Assembly (NCBI GenBank): GCA_001599815.1
Contig: BCIA01000008.1
Span: forward strand, 806,001 to 870,000
DNA: 64,000 nucleotides
Direction: 5' to 3'
Source: Furcasterigmium furcatum
Lineage: Eukaryota > Ascomycota > Sordariomycetes > Glomerellales > Plectosphaerellaceae
The notes beneath the pieces were generated by a model, which was not told the origin of the DNA, ran no database searches, and worked only from the letters and a program-made list of their open reading frames with translations. Positions 1 through 10,453 of this stretch are shown piece by piece (positions within the stretch are counted from its first letter, which is position 1; each line of letters starts with the position of its first letter). The position numbers and the translations under genes are program-made.

Positions 1-535
1 TGCTGGAGGAGTCGCTGGCGGTGCTCGACTGGCTGATCGGGTCGTCGGAGGTGGTGGGGGATCCGGGGGCATCGGACGAGGACGGGACGGGCTCGTCCGA
101 GCTGGAGGGCGCGGCGGAGGTGGAGGTCGAGGTAACGGGCGGCAGCCAACCGCTTGGGGAGGGGACGAGAGTCCAGCCACAAGCAGCGGCGGAGGCAGTG
201 TTGCCGCCCATGTAGAACATCCAGATGCCGAAGGTGTTGGCGCACTCAAGGCAGGTCTGCAGGCGCGTGTTGTACTCCTCGAGCTCGCAGTAGTTGGGCT
301 CCTCACGGGCCAGGGTGATGGGGATACCTGGGAGGAAGGATTAGAACTGAACAAGGGAAGGAAAGGGGAACAGCATAAGCTTACCGCAGTTCTCGTGGCA
401 GAGGTAGCGGGGGTCGCCGGGCTGGGGCTCCTGGCGGGCCTCGAGGGACATGCCCTCGGGCCAGTCCCAGCGGCGCTCGACGGAGGCGGCAAGGGAGCCG
501 GAGACCAACAGGGCGTAAGCAGCAACAGAGCGCAT
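1..535 (-). CDS. Secreted Cys-rich protein with Ser/Thr-rich tail (3' end beyond window)
   Basis: Two exons are visible on the minus strand, 535-385 and 327-1, separated by a 57-bp GT-AG intron; the splice restores a Gly codon. The ATG at 535 opens a signal peptide (MRSVAAYALLVSGSLAA). The mature part has six cysteines (CHENC, then YC, TCLEC and AACGW) in a compact tryptophan/tyrosine-rich domain. After about residue 115 the chain becomes Ser/Thr/Pro-rich and low-complexity, and it runs off the window edge still open. The layout of signal peptide, small Cys domain and Ser/Thr stalk is that of fungal cell-wall or GPI-anchored glycoproteins. Whether a GPI site follows cannot be seen. I do not recognise a named family, so the cell-surface role is inference. 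Confidence 0.75.
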
Positions 536-1759
536 CTTGAACGGTGTCTGGACGATGTCTGAACGAGTGTGGTGATTCAACACAAAAGTGTCTATTAGGA
601 CTTAAGGGCCTCGGGTCGTAGAGCTTGGTTGACGAACGGGGTGGGGAGGAGAGAGAGGAGGGAAGCCGAGAGCAGAGCGCGAGCAGGGACAGAGAGATAT
701 ATGCTCCTCCTGAACTGCAGACTTCTGCAGGAACTCGGCAATAGTCACACCTCGCCCACCGAGGACCCATAGGTTCGCTTCGCCGGGTGCATGGGAGGCC
801 GGGATTCTTACTCGACGGCCCCGTCGTGGGCACTCGGAGATGCCCTCGCAAATGAGAGCCAAGAGGGACCTGCGCCGACATCTGACGATAGATCCCGGGA
901 AGTTGCCCCCATTCAGTCCTAGTTCCTATGTGGCGTGTGCTGCCAAGCTGTCTTCGCGCGTGGTTTATTGCAGCCGGGGCCGAGGGGAGTGGTCGAGACC
1001 AGGGACAGGACCGGAAAGCCTCCAATCAGGAGGGGGCGAGCCATCTAATCAATCTTATCTGATCATCTGATAAATCAGCGCGGAGCAAAGTCCCATCGCA
1101 ACCCCGGTTCTGTCGATGCGCCGTGCTGGGTCTAGACTCCTTTTGGGGCCCGACACCGGCCAGTCTTTCCAGCGTTGCCGGTTCTGGCGGGGACACAACA
1201 AGCAGATTCTGCCAACGGGGCGGCCAGCGTGGGCCTTCGCGTGCAGCAAGGTGCGTGAACTCGTATTAAGCGGCTTGCATTCCTTGATCGCACCGGGAGG
1301 ACCTGCATCTATTGATGCGAGCTGTTCCCACTTGCGCCCCTTTACATATTACAGCCCTGGATGCTGTGGGCGCATGCAGGGCATATGATCACAGCAGGGA
1401 AGAGATCCGTGGTTACACCGCTCCAGACTTTGAGTGCCACTCTGCTCCCTCGGCCCCTGAGTTAGACATGGTTAAGCAATGGTTCAACGCAAGACCGCTG
1501 GGAGAAGTCTATGCAAGATCCATCGCAGCAGCGCTATTACCATCTTCTCTTCCATCTCGTCAGTGTCGTCAGGCGTATTCCCCCTGTCCACCACCCCAAG
1601 CGACAGGTCTGATGCAACCGAAATCTTCAACCGACGCATCCGCCGCGCCAGGGTCAATCGCGTCACCATCCTTATTATCGACACCGTCAGTTGAGGCTGA
1701 ATCTCCACCCATGCCCAGCGTCCAGGCGTCAAGTTGTCAACTCCTCGCCCTCGGCCACT
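536..1759. other. Intergenic, no gene recognised
   Basis: Upstream region of the secreted protein gene at the left edge. Short open frames exist on both strands, but none has a family motif, a plausible splice pattern or fungal codon preference. I see nothing I can support as a gene. Confidence 0.6.
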
Positions 1760-2116
1760 TCCTGAGCAAGCGGTCGGGAAGCTGAGAGATGATTTCTAAG
1801 CCCTGAATCAGACGCTCAGCATTCAGAGCTTCATAGTCCTCGCCAACAAGATATTTGGACAAGGGTCAGTGCACACCACCGTCCATGTCAATAATTTTGA
1901 CGATGGTGCCCATCCGGGACCAGAGCATGTTGGCAGTCATCCAGGGGCTTCCCTATCACCACGTACTTCGGCTCCCATCGTTTAATCTTGCCGTCCGGCC
2001 GCCCCGATAGTCGACATGGGAGCTCTTAGTATCCTGTCGGGGGTCATCAGCCAGTCCAAGTCGCGTATGGCAAGCAGCAAGTTCCTATGATGAAGGTCGG
2101 CATGCACAACGTCATT
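1760..2116 (-). pseudogene. Relic of a kinase-like protein (frame-broken)
   Basis: Read on the minus strand, 2116 to about 1984 is open and contains HADLHHRN, which fits the HxDLxxxN catalytic-loop pattern of protein-kinase-like folds, followed by LLLAIRDLDW. After a stop, other frames carry EPKYVVIGKPL (about 2000-1940) and then TIVKIIDMDGG (about 1910-1880), in the place where kinases carry the metal-binding DFG loop. The tail YLVGEDYEALNAERLIQGLE follows after another stop. The order of motifs is right for a kinase-like domain but at least two frame changes and several stops intervene, so this looks like a decayed fragment and not a live gene. The subfamily (SRPK-like or aminoglycoside-phosphotransferase-like) is not decidable by eye. 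Confidence 0.4.
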
Positions 2117-4595
2117 TCAATGGATGAAGCGATAGCTGCAGGCTACGCCTCAAAGGATTGATTGTATTTCCTTGCTCAGTGAACTGGCCGTGCTGGAATG
2201 TGCTGTTGAGACCGAGGATCTTCCGGGGAGTGCTGAGGATCGAGTACAACAACTCGCTGGGCCCCCATGGCTCCAACACCAGACAAGACAGGGATGCTTC
2301 GCGTTCAGTCCCTCTGCGCGAGCGATTGAAGACGCCAAACAGCAAAGCAGGAATCCCGCTCCCGATGAATTGTCTATTTGGGATCGTTGGACGGAGAGCC
2401 GTTCCCAGTCTTCTTGCCCGGAGACTCCATCCATGAGCAGTGGAGTGTTGAAAACACTGGGGATCCGACATGCCCCTTTCAGACATTCGGCGTCGAGGGG
2501 AAGAATAAAAGGCGCTGCTTTGCTGCCATTTCACGACTCGGGTGCGTGCGCAGGCGGCTCTCCTGATTTGCCTATCTGGACAGAGGCCAAAGCTGCCCTC
2601 ACCTCCGGTTCCTGGCGAAGATGAAATGCGACCGGGGAGGGACTGCCAATGGACAGATGACTCAACTAATCGCTGCACGATTTCCTGTCGCCTCGTTTTC
2701 AATGCATCCAAGACTTGTCACGTCTAGCTGACTCTCCTCGTCACCGCTCCCAGGTAGAAGTCCTCGGGGTTCTGATGAACTCGGGCAATTTGCTGACGGC
2801 TGCCAACATGGAATTCTGAATCATGTTCTGACCGGCACGCTGGGGTCGCATGGCCGCCACGGGCCATGGCTGTCTTAGACATTTGCATGTCCTGTCTGAG
2901 CACGCCACAGCGGGTGTTGTCTCGAACGGCCAGATGAAGAAGGCCAGCAGGCCAGCTGGCATACGATGCTTCGAGTCGGTCGTAAAGCAGGCTCTGGTCG
3001 AGAAACAGCAACGTGCTGTGACATCGTTGGCCTTAATCTGCCCGTGAACTCTACCCGATCGCCAGCAATGCCTATTTCCGCACGAATCTTCCACCGCCGG
3101 CACTCGTCGGCGGCCCGCCCGCGACACAGGGGCTGAGAAGTCCGGGCTCTTCTTGGCATATTAATATTCGTCGGCCTCAGGGGCAAGCCGTCGATCAATG
3201 TGCCATTCCGCAGTGAAAAGCAAGTAGGCGATGACGATGCCTTGATTTGGGCGGAAGAACCCAGCTGGGCTTTCGTCAAACCCCACCAAAGTCATCGTGA
3301 TCCCAGTGAGAGACGTCGGAGTCGGAGAAGCCACTGCGACTACTGCACCCTAGATCTCTTGGCGCGGATCATTCTGTCGATCATCCCGCCTTAGCTGGCG
3401 CTGGTGGCCCTGTTGGCTCTGTGCTGGCCGCCGTTTTCCCAATGAAGCCTCCAAACACCAGCTGAAGGCGGGGTGTCCCTCTCCTAGGTGCCGATCCTCC
3501 CAGAAGGGTAATCACGATCAGCAGCATGTTGGGAGAAGCTTGTTGAGCTTGGGATGAATTGCACAAGGTGAGTAACAGTGAGTATTTCTCGAGAATCACA
3601 GCTTCAAGTTGTGTTCATCCCACAAGGCTGAGGGCTGAAGTGGGTGGCATTCTGCAAAGGACGACACCTCGACCACGTTCCCGAATCCTTCGACCCTACG
3701 GGTGGGACATCTTCCTCAACCCCCTGTCTTGCCGCCTGAACTGCCGATGATCTGTTGATTATTGTCTGGGCGAAGTGGAAATGACGCGGAGAAGAAGAAA
3801 GGGGACGGATCCGCATGAGGAAATCTCCCATTCCAAGCTTACAAGCTTCAGGTGATCGGCAGCGCTACGATGCTCCGCGGCGAGACGGCTCGGGTTGTTC
3901 CTGATTTGACCGGGGCCTGATATTCAACTCCTGGGACGCCGTTGGTCAATCGTCGAAATTCATGGGCCTCATCTCTGGGGTCTCCATGACTTAGCTCATC
4001 CACTCTCGATCGACTCACCGGCAAGGCGGCTGTGCGCAGGCGAATGCCCCTTTCTCGTCAGCAAAAGTAATCACAAACGTCTGAGCTCAGGTTGCGATCA
4101 GCTACAGCTCAGACTGGGCGCTGCGGTCAAGCCCTGATCGCGATGCGGCAGTTGAGGACCCCTGACGCCCGACTATGCCGGTATGAGCTGTCATCACCAC
4201 CAAGATTTCCGACTGCGGCAAGCTGGTCGTTGCCGGCCTGTCCCGTCTCCGACGAACTAAGCCAATGTGCCCCTCTGCCAACGAGGTGCAGCGGAGCTGG
4301 CTCCGCTGCACGACGACCCAGTTGAAAACTCGTGATGAGGCCAGCTCAGGCATCGTGATGTCGATCTGCTCCGCGTTGTCCATGCATAGCGAGCCGGCTC
4401 ACTATCCGCCTCGTCGATCACGTCAAACACGGCTAGCCTGAGCCTTGACATTGGGCATTTCGTAGCTGAAGCTGGGTCTTGATGGGGAACAACGCATCAT
4501 AGGCAATTTCGACCTTGGAAGACCTCGGTGCTTCTCTCGTGGAGCATGGCTAGGACGACGGAGAACACAGGAGGGTCTGGCTGCCCTGGTGGTAC
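2117..4595. other. Long gene-poor stretch
   Basis: About 2.5 kb with no gene I can support. Minus strand around 3300-3165 stays open for some 45 codons with a protein-like composition, then hits stops; this may be another decayed exon but matches nothing I know. The last few hundred bases are the promoter region of the secreted protein gene at 4722. Confidence 0.5.
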
Positions 4596-4601
4596 TATAA
4601 A
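4596..4601 (+). promoter_or_regulatory. TATA box of the gene at 4722
   Basis: TATAAA lies 121-126 bp upstream of the ATG at 4722, followed by a C/A-rich leader typical of fungal 5' UTRs. Position and sequence suit a core promoter. Confidence 0.55.
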
Positions 4602-4721
4602 GCAGACGGTTGAGTCCTGCTTTGCATTCTCACACCATCCTCACCTCCAAGCACATCTTCCAGCAACAAGCTACTAGTCACTCCTTACCAGTTACTTATT
4701 ACTTAATCTTCTATTCCCAAA

Positions 4722-5500
4722 ATGAAGGCCACTTTCTTCTCCCTCGCCGCCCTGGCCTTCTCGGCCGTCTACGCCGCCCCCGCTCCCTCGACCCAGGTTG
4801 AGAAGCGCCTCGTCGGCGATGCCCTGAAGACCGTCGACAACATCGTCGCCGGCGACCTCGGCCTCGGCCAGATCGGCCAGGTCGTTGGCGGTGCCTCCAA
4901 CGACGAGACCCCCGCTGCCGGCGGCATCGCCGACACCGGTGCCCTCATCGAGCTCCTCGAGGGTCTCCTCGGCAGCGTCCAGGGCAGCAGCAGCAACCTC
5001 GGTATGTCTTCGTTTTGCCTTTTATAGTCTTCACCCGGCTAACATCCTCTCCAGCCGACATCACCAAGCTCGTCGACGCCGGCAGCCTCACCCCCGAGGA
5101 GGGCGAGGCCAAGGCCCTCCCCGAGGTCCAGAACATCCAGTTCCAGCTCACCCAGGTCGTCACCAGCCTGACCTCCGCCGCCGGCCTCACCGTCCGCGAC
5201 GGCGACGTCGACCGCGTCCTCACCCTCGTCACCACCCTGCTCCAGCTCGTCCTGACCACCGTCAACGGCCTCCTCACCGTCCTCGGCGTCAAGCCCCAGC
5301 TCAACCTTCTCCTCGCCTCCGTGTTCTCCCTCCTCACCGGCCTCCTGACCGCCCTCATCGGCCTCCTCGCCGGCCTGCTGCCCGGTCTCGTCGCCGCCCT
5401 GAGCCCCATCCTGGCCGGCCTCGGCAACGGCCTCTTGGCTCCTCTCCTGACCCCCATCGTCGGCCTCGTTGCCGTCATCGCCCCTCCCCTGCCCGCTTAA
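4722..5500 (+). CDS. Secreted, cysteine-free, Leu/Val-rich protein with Kex2 site
   Basis: Exons 4722-5001 and 5055-5500 (53-bp intron, splice at N-L-A-D) give 241 residues. Residues 1-19 form a signal peptide and K28-R29 (motif VEKR) is a Kex2-type dibasic site, so residues up to 29 are probably a pro-segment. The mature chain has no cysteine. Its first half is mixed polar. From about residue 150 to the end it is a long run of leucine, valine, alanine, glycine and proline in amphipathic or hydrophobic blocks such as LLTGLLTALIGLLAGLLPG. Codons end almost exclusively in C or G, which in fungi goes with strong expression, and a TATA box precedes the gene. No domain is recognised. A surface-active or wall-associated role is a guess from composition; it is not a hydrophobin, because the eight cysteines are missing. 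Confidence 0.85.
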
Positions 5501-6276
5501 ATGGACATGGTTACTAGGTAAACACGCCTAGCTGGGAAAGACTGGGAGAACATTTTCGAGATGACGAGAGTGCCACGTAGGGCCCGGAATCCATAAATAG
5601 CTGATAATGTCTCATCCATATCGACTACAGCGTTGATAATACAAACACGGTTGATCCCAAAGATGCTCGGCGTTTCCAAGTGTAGCAATTGTGTGATTAC
5701 TTTCGCACCGAAATGTCGCGTAAGCCAGGGCAAAGCAATGCCTTGAAGCCGCTCTGCTCGTGCTGCGCCGTCGTATGGCTTGTCTGCTGAATGGGGAGAG
5801 ACGCCGTTCAGGTTGATAACAACGAGATGCGTGCGGTTGAAGATCTGGTGAGCGATGTGGACGATTTTCTCCCTCTTCGGTCCACTGGCGGCGAGTACTG
5901 CTCATGGCCTCGGATGGATCGCAGACATGCCACACGCTGCAGCATCAGTCGGCCGGTAACCATATCTGGCCAATGAATTCGTTTCTTTTAATTGGGCGCG
6001 CCTACTCACGGCTCTCTGAACGTAACCGGCTTGAGGCTCTCTATGGAAATTCGTTTCTCTCATGAGTGCGGGGGCCATAAGCCAGCTGCATTAGCGCGAC
6101 ATTTGCCGTCGGGAAGCGGCCGAACTTAAACCTTCCTGGGCCATCAGGAGCTTCTTCGACCCTGACACGAATTATCACAAACTCTCTGCCGGAAAGCTGG
6201 ACAGGAGTTAAACTCTAAGACCGAGATGTGTCCCGGACATGCCGGGAGCTGGAGGGCCTTGACTTCAATGAATGAC
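5501..6276. other. Intergenic, possible decayed exon
   Basis: Minus strand from about 5904 to 5497 is open for about 135 codons with a protein-like composition (for example IVHIAHQIFNRTHLVVINLN near its start) but has no good start codon, no splice partner and no family match. It overlaps the 3' flank of the gene at 4722. I leave it uncalled. The rest is the upstream region of the dehydrogenase gene. Confidence 0.4.
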
Positions 6277-6284
6277 TATAAAAG
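6277..6284 (+). promoter_or_regulatory. TATA box of the SDR gene at 6397
   Basis: TATAAAAG sits 113-120 bp upstream of the ATG at 6397, a normal fungal distance. Confidence 0.55.
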
Positions 6285-6396
6285 GCGCCCTGATCTAGCC
6301 ATTGCTCTGTCGAGTTTGATGCGAAATTCTTCTTGAACGCAGATACCGTCATTGCACCCATTTTATCTCGTAACCTTCCATACATCTGTGCTCACC

Positions 6397-7389
6397 ATGG
6401 CCGACAGGTACACTGCCGTTCACAAGAACCCAACCGGGCAGGGTGATGGCCGTCCCACCGCCACTCAAATCATCAATGACGAGCATTTGGAGGGTAAGCT
6501 CAGCGGCGTGAACGCCTTCGTCACTGGCTGCTCTGCCGGAATCGGCACCGAGACCGCAAAAGCTCTGTTCCTCGCTGGCGCCAACCTCTTCCTCACGGCG
6601 CGCAATCTCGAAAAGGCGAGGAACGCTCTCGGCGCCATGGCCGACAGCGACCGGGTCACGCTCCTGAAGCTAGACCTCGAGTCCTTCGACAGTGTCCGCA
6701 CCTGCGCGGCGGAATTCCTCGCAAAGACCGAGACCCTCAACATTCTCATCCTCAACGCGGGCGTCATGACGCCGCCCGAGGGCCGGACAAAGGATGGCTT
6801 CGAGACGCAGTTCGGCACCAACCACCTCGCCCATTTTCTGCTCTTCAACCTCCTCCAGCCGGCGCTGCTCACCGGGGCCACAGCCATGCCGCAGAGGGCA
6901 TCTCGCGTCGTGGTCCTCTCCTCGGTGGGCCACCGGTTCGGCGAAGTCGTCTGGGACGATGTCAACTTCGAGGGCCACTACGATCGCATGGCGACCTATG
7001 CCCAGAGCAAGACCGCCAATCTCTGGACTGCCAACGAGATCGAGAGACGGTTCGGCTCTCAGGGTATCCATGCCTGGAGCGTCCAGCCGGGAGCGGTCGC
7101 GACGGAGCTGGTCCGCCACCAGACTGACGATGAGAAGGACTGGATGGCTTCAGATGCGTACATCACCAGCATCCTGAAGAATCCTCCTCAGGGAGCGGCT
7201 ACTAGCGTCTGGGCGGCCACTGCTGCTGCGCTGGAGGGGCGAGGGGGGAAGTACCTGGAGGACTGCCAGATCGCGGGGCCGTGGGAGCCGTCGGCAGGCA
7301 TGTGGGGACCAGGCTACGGAGCCCATGCGTATGATGTTGAAAAGGCAAAGAAGCTGTGGGAGAAGTCATTGGAGTGGGTTGGTCTGTGA
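6397..7389 (+). CDS. Short-chain dehydrogenase/reductase (retinol-dehydrogenase/WWOX-like)
   Basis: A single exon encodes 330 residues. The ATG at 6397 sits in CACCATGG and is preferred over an in-frame ATG 45 bp upstream, because the family begins near the conserved EGKLSG segment. The Rossmann fold shows the cofactor motif TGCSAGIG (about residue 45), NAG at about 123, the catalytic Ser in VVLSSVGHRFG and the YAQSK motif supplying Tyr and Lys. These features place it with classical NAD(P)(H)-dependent SDRs of the retinol-dehydrogenase/WWOX-like group, which in fungi often oxidise or reduce lipophilic alcohols or ketones. The substrate cannot be told from sequence. No signal peptide or membrane segment is visible, so it is probably cytosolic. 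All active-site residues are intact. Confidence 0.93.
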   Translation: MADRYTAVHKNPTGQGDGRPTATQIINDEHLEGKLSGVNAFVTGCSAGIGTETAKALFLAGANLFLTARNLEKARNALGAMADSDRVTLLKLDLESFDSVRTCAAEFLAKTETLNILILNAGVMTPPEGRTKDGFETQFGTNHLAHFLLFNLLQPALLTGATAMPQRASRVVVLSSVGHRFGEVVWDDVNFEGHYDRMATYAQSKTANLWTANEIERRFGSQGIHAWSVQPGAVATELVRHQTDDEKDWMASDAYITSILKNPPQGAATSVWAATAAALEGRGGKYLEDCQIAGPWEPSAGMWGPGYGAHAYDVEKAKKLWEKSLEWVGL

Positions 7390-8815
7390 TTCAGCCCGTG
7401 GAGGCAGCCGGAGTGTGAGATCCACATTTGCCATTGCTCTTGGCGTCAGCGCGGGTATGCTCTTCATGGCAATCTGCGCCGCTACTGGTCTCCATTTCCT
7501 GCTGGCTCGAGAGAACAGGAAGATTGAGAAACAGGAACAGGAGAGCAACGGGGATGATTCTCTGTTGACCCATCCACGTGGATTCCGCTTCCTCCTGTAG
7601 GCAGCCTTGGCGGGTGCTATGAGCAAGATGAGAGACTTCATTCGTTGCGCGTGGTACCCATTGAGCTCGTCAACGTGGGAGGTTCGCCGGATCATCCAAC
7701 CTGGAGTCGCGAGGCTTGGACGCAGTTCGAATAGTCGTCGGAGATATGGTAGATTATAGGGATAATTTTCCTCCTCGGCGCTTCGGTCCACTACAGACGA
7801 GTGATGGCTCTGATTTTGCAGGATGGAGATGTATGTATCCCAGATAGGCAATGCAGCTGTCTGTTGCTTGACCGTTTGGGGGCTCTGCATGATCCGCCTC
7901 ACGTCAGGGTCAGACAGTCTGTGGAGTGTGAAATCTACTCGGCTCCGACGTCCCGGATCTCGCTATCCCCGTGTTGAGGGACTTTTGTAGTTATTAAACA
8001 GTTCTTATCCGCGTATAGTCTGGCCGAAAGTCGCGGAAAAACTCTTTGGAATGATCATGTAGACGACTTCAGATCAAGCACCGGATAATGTAGATGCCAT
8101 CTCTCATTGTATCAGGTGATCAAGAAATTCTCTTGCTGGGTAAGCTGGAGAAACTTTTGGAGACTGCAAAGTCGACTTCGAACTTCAAGATATGCCAAGG
8201 ACAGCTACCTGGACGGCCATATGATGATCTGGTACGTGTTCCGCAAAGTTCTCCTCCAGTCCGACCAGGCCAAGCCATTGAAATACCTGCAAAGCTGCGG
8301 GTAATATTGAATTCACATTCACGTGGAGTAAGACGATTCTAGTCCACTCGCATGCAATCCATCAGTCATACCACAGCCCGGACTCTGACGTGAGCAGCGG
8401 CACCGCCGGCAGGGAATCGTGTAAGTTGGCCACACTTTGGGACTTTGGGAACCACGCTCCGGCCCGCCCCCTGTCCATCTGACAATGGATCGAGCCATGG
8501 GAAGTCTTTCGTGCAGGGGGCTAGTTCTTCGGGAACTTTTGCGGAGGGTTTTATTGGCGGTGTTGAATGCCAAACTTGGAGAAACGGAGTTACCACGCGC
8601 TGACGTTGGCGATGTGGCTGACCCAGTTCGAGGCTCCTCAAAGTCCGGGTTCATGAGTATTTAATGGGCATGGGCTGTCTCGTCCATGCGCAATTGTCCT
8701 GTACGACAAATTTCTAACATCAACTTCACAATACTTAAGGGCTGGCAGTCTTGAAGCTAGCATTCAGCGCCCTCCTTTCCCTCCTTTCATCTCACATTCC
8801 CAGCCATCTTCAACC
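7390..8815. other. Intergenic with one SDR tail relic
   Basis: Apart from the relic at 7648-7734 I see no coding signal. The 3' third is the promoter of the SDR gene at 8816. Confidence 0.6.
7648..7734 (+). pseudogene. Relic of an SDR C-terminus
   Basis: 28 sense codons ending in TAG read IELVNVGGSPDHPTW, then SREAWTQFE. The intact SDR at 8816-9568 has IGLINVGGPVSPEHETW and then AWTWFEE at its C-terminus. The match is clear along the segment, with small deletions. Nothing upstream continues the SDR fold in any frame. This is therefore a remnant of a second copy of the downstream gene, left by duplication and deletion. Confidence 0.65.
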
Positions 8816-9568
8816 ATGGCGTCTGAGAGCAGAACTCTGTTTGTCCTCGGCTCCGGACCAGGAATCGGGCGGTCCGTCGCCAGTCTCTTTGCATCCAGGA
8901 GATACACCAAGGTAGCACTCATCGAACGACGTTCGGATCAGCTCAAACTGGAAAAGGCCGCCATCGAAGACGCGGCAGGCCCGACTGTCCAAGTCGAGAC
9001 CTTCGCAGTCGACGTCGTTCACACCAAGGCGCTCAGGGCCGCCCTGGAAGAAGCCGAGGCCAAGCTCGGCAAGCCGGAGTGCATCTTCTACAATGCCGCC
9101 CGCGTGCTCCCCTCTGAGCTCCTGACGCACGGAGTGGAGGACATCGAGTATGACTTTAGGGTGAGTCTCCGCGAGTCTTGATCAGCAGTATACGTCGGGG
9201 ACTTACACTCGTGCCAGATCAACGTCACTGCCCTGTACAGCGTTGCGCAGGAAGCTATCCCGCAGCTGATCGAGATGGCCAGCACGGACCCGACTTCCAT
9301 GCCGTCTCTCATCGTCACCAGCTCGATGCTGCCGTTCGAGCCCATCCCCCAGGTCTTCGCGCTGTCGCTGGTCAAGGCCGCGCAACGCAGTCTCGTGCAG
9401 AGCCTGGCCATGACCTACGCCTCTCAGGGCGTTCACATTGGGCTCATCAACGTGGGAGGGCCGGTGTCGCCAGAGCACGAGACGTGGAACCCGACGAACA
9501 TCGCCGCGCAGGCTTGGACGTGGTTCGAGGAGTCCAAGTCGAACAGCACTTTTGAGGTCAAGATCTGA
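8816..9568 (+). CDS. Atypical short-chain dehydrogenase (catalytic Tyr missing)
   Basis: Exons 8816-9160 and 9218-9568 (57-bp intron) give 231 residues. The N-terminus has the Rossmann strand VLGSGPGIG in place of the usual TGxxxGIG, then FAVDVV for the adenine-pocket Asp-Val. The usual NAG is FYNAA and the catalytic Ser region is VTSSMLP. At the YxxxK site the protein reads ALSLVKAAQ: the Lys is kept but the Tyr position is Leu. The strand after it (GVHIGLINVGG) is normal. The gene therefore encodes an SDR-fold protein that may bind a nucleotide but should not work by the standard Tyr-Lys mechanism. A broken partial copy of its 3' end lies 1.1 kb upstream. Its function is unknown. Confidence 0.88.
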
Positions 9569-9694
9569 GCCAAGCTTTTGGAGATCGGATGAACAGGATC
9601 GGGGATGGCCGGACGAGGATGCCTTCGAGTAACGGAGTCCATCAAGGGGCTCGAAATCTGCTCGTTCCTATGCATTCAGTATGTCATTCATATC

Positions 9695-10453
9695 TTACAA
9701 GTCCATTTTCCGGTCCCATCGGTAGAAATACAACGCGAAATCCATCGCATCCACCCGCAGCTTGTCGCACTTCCATCTCGCCCCGACCTTCTCAATGCGC
9801 AGCGGCACCTCCATCTCGAAAGCGCGCTTCAAATACTCCCTGTACCACCGCTCAGGCCTCTGCGAGCCAGGATACGGGTCGCCGCTGTTCGCCACGGCGT
9901 CCATGAGCTTCTCGACGGCGTAGCGGATCGGGACGTGCTCGCCCTGCGGCATGGCCTTGATGCTCTGCAGCAGGTCGTCCAGCCTCTTCCTGCGATCGGC
10001 GATTTTTCGGTCTTCCATCTCGCGGGTGGCCCTCCGCCTCTGATATGCGTTTTGCCAGCATGGATCGCAGAGGGGAATGTGGATGTACCGGTGCATGGGT
10101 TTTCTTTCGACGTTGTCCGGTGGAGGGAGTGTCACTGAGCCGGGGGAGATCAAGTGCGGCTCTGGTATGAGAGGAACCAAACAGGCCTGGCATACTGGGT
10201 TGGCGTAGTCGATGAAGCGGTGGACGAAGTTGGGGATGCCCGCCCATTCGTACCCCGAGCGACGCGATACGGCGGCGTGAAAGTTGCAGCCGTGTTGCCG
10301 GATCGTCCGAGGCGGAATGGGAACCATCCATGATGGGTGGCCTGATGTGAGGGAAGTCGGGCGATTGCTCGAGAGCGCGACGCAGGGCCTCGTCTTGCCT
10401 ACGAAGGCATTGGAGCAGCCTGCGATGACCCTTCGAACGTGTAATTGAGGCAT
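9695..10453 (-). CDS. Hypothetical protein with paired CxxC knuckles
   Basis: A single open frame of 252 residues, ATG at 10453. I do not recognise the family. Visible features are CQAC (about 88-91) and CDPC (about 129-132), which could form a zinc knuckle, an Arg/Lys/Glu-rich helix with coiled-coil character after it (RRATREMEDRKIADRRKRL), and a Trp/Tyr-rich C-terminus (ALYFYRWDRKMDL). There is no signal peptide and no membrane segment. A zinc-binding nuclear or cytosolic protein is a reasonable guess but not shown. The first 40 residues are low in conserved-looking features, so the true start may be further in. Confidence 0.6.
   Translation of the reverse strand: MPQLHVRRVIAGCSNAFVGKTRPCVALSSNRPTSLTSGHPSWMVPIPPRTIRQHGCNFHAAVSRRSGYEWAGIPNFVHRFIDYANPVCQACLVPLIPEPHLISPGSVTLPPPDNVERKPMHRYIHIPLCDPCWQNAYQRRRATREMEDRKIADRRKRLDDLLQSIKAMPQGEHVPIRYAVEKLMDAVANSGDPYPGSQRPERWYREYLKRAFEMEVPLRIEKVGARWKCDKLRVDAMDFALYFYRWDRKMDL

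Noticed and set aside
2112..2711. 199-codon minus-strand frame
   Set aside because: Composition looks random, and several other frames are open over the same bases.
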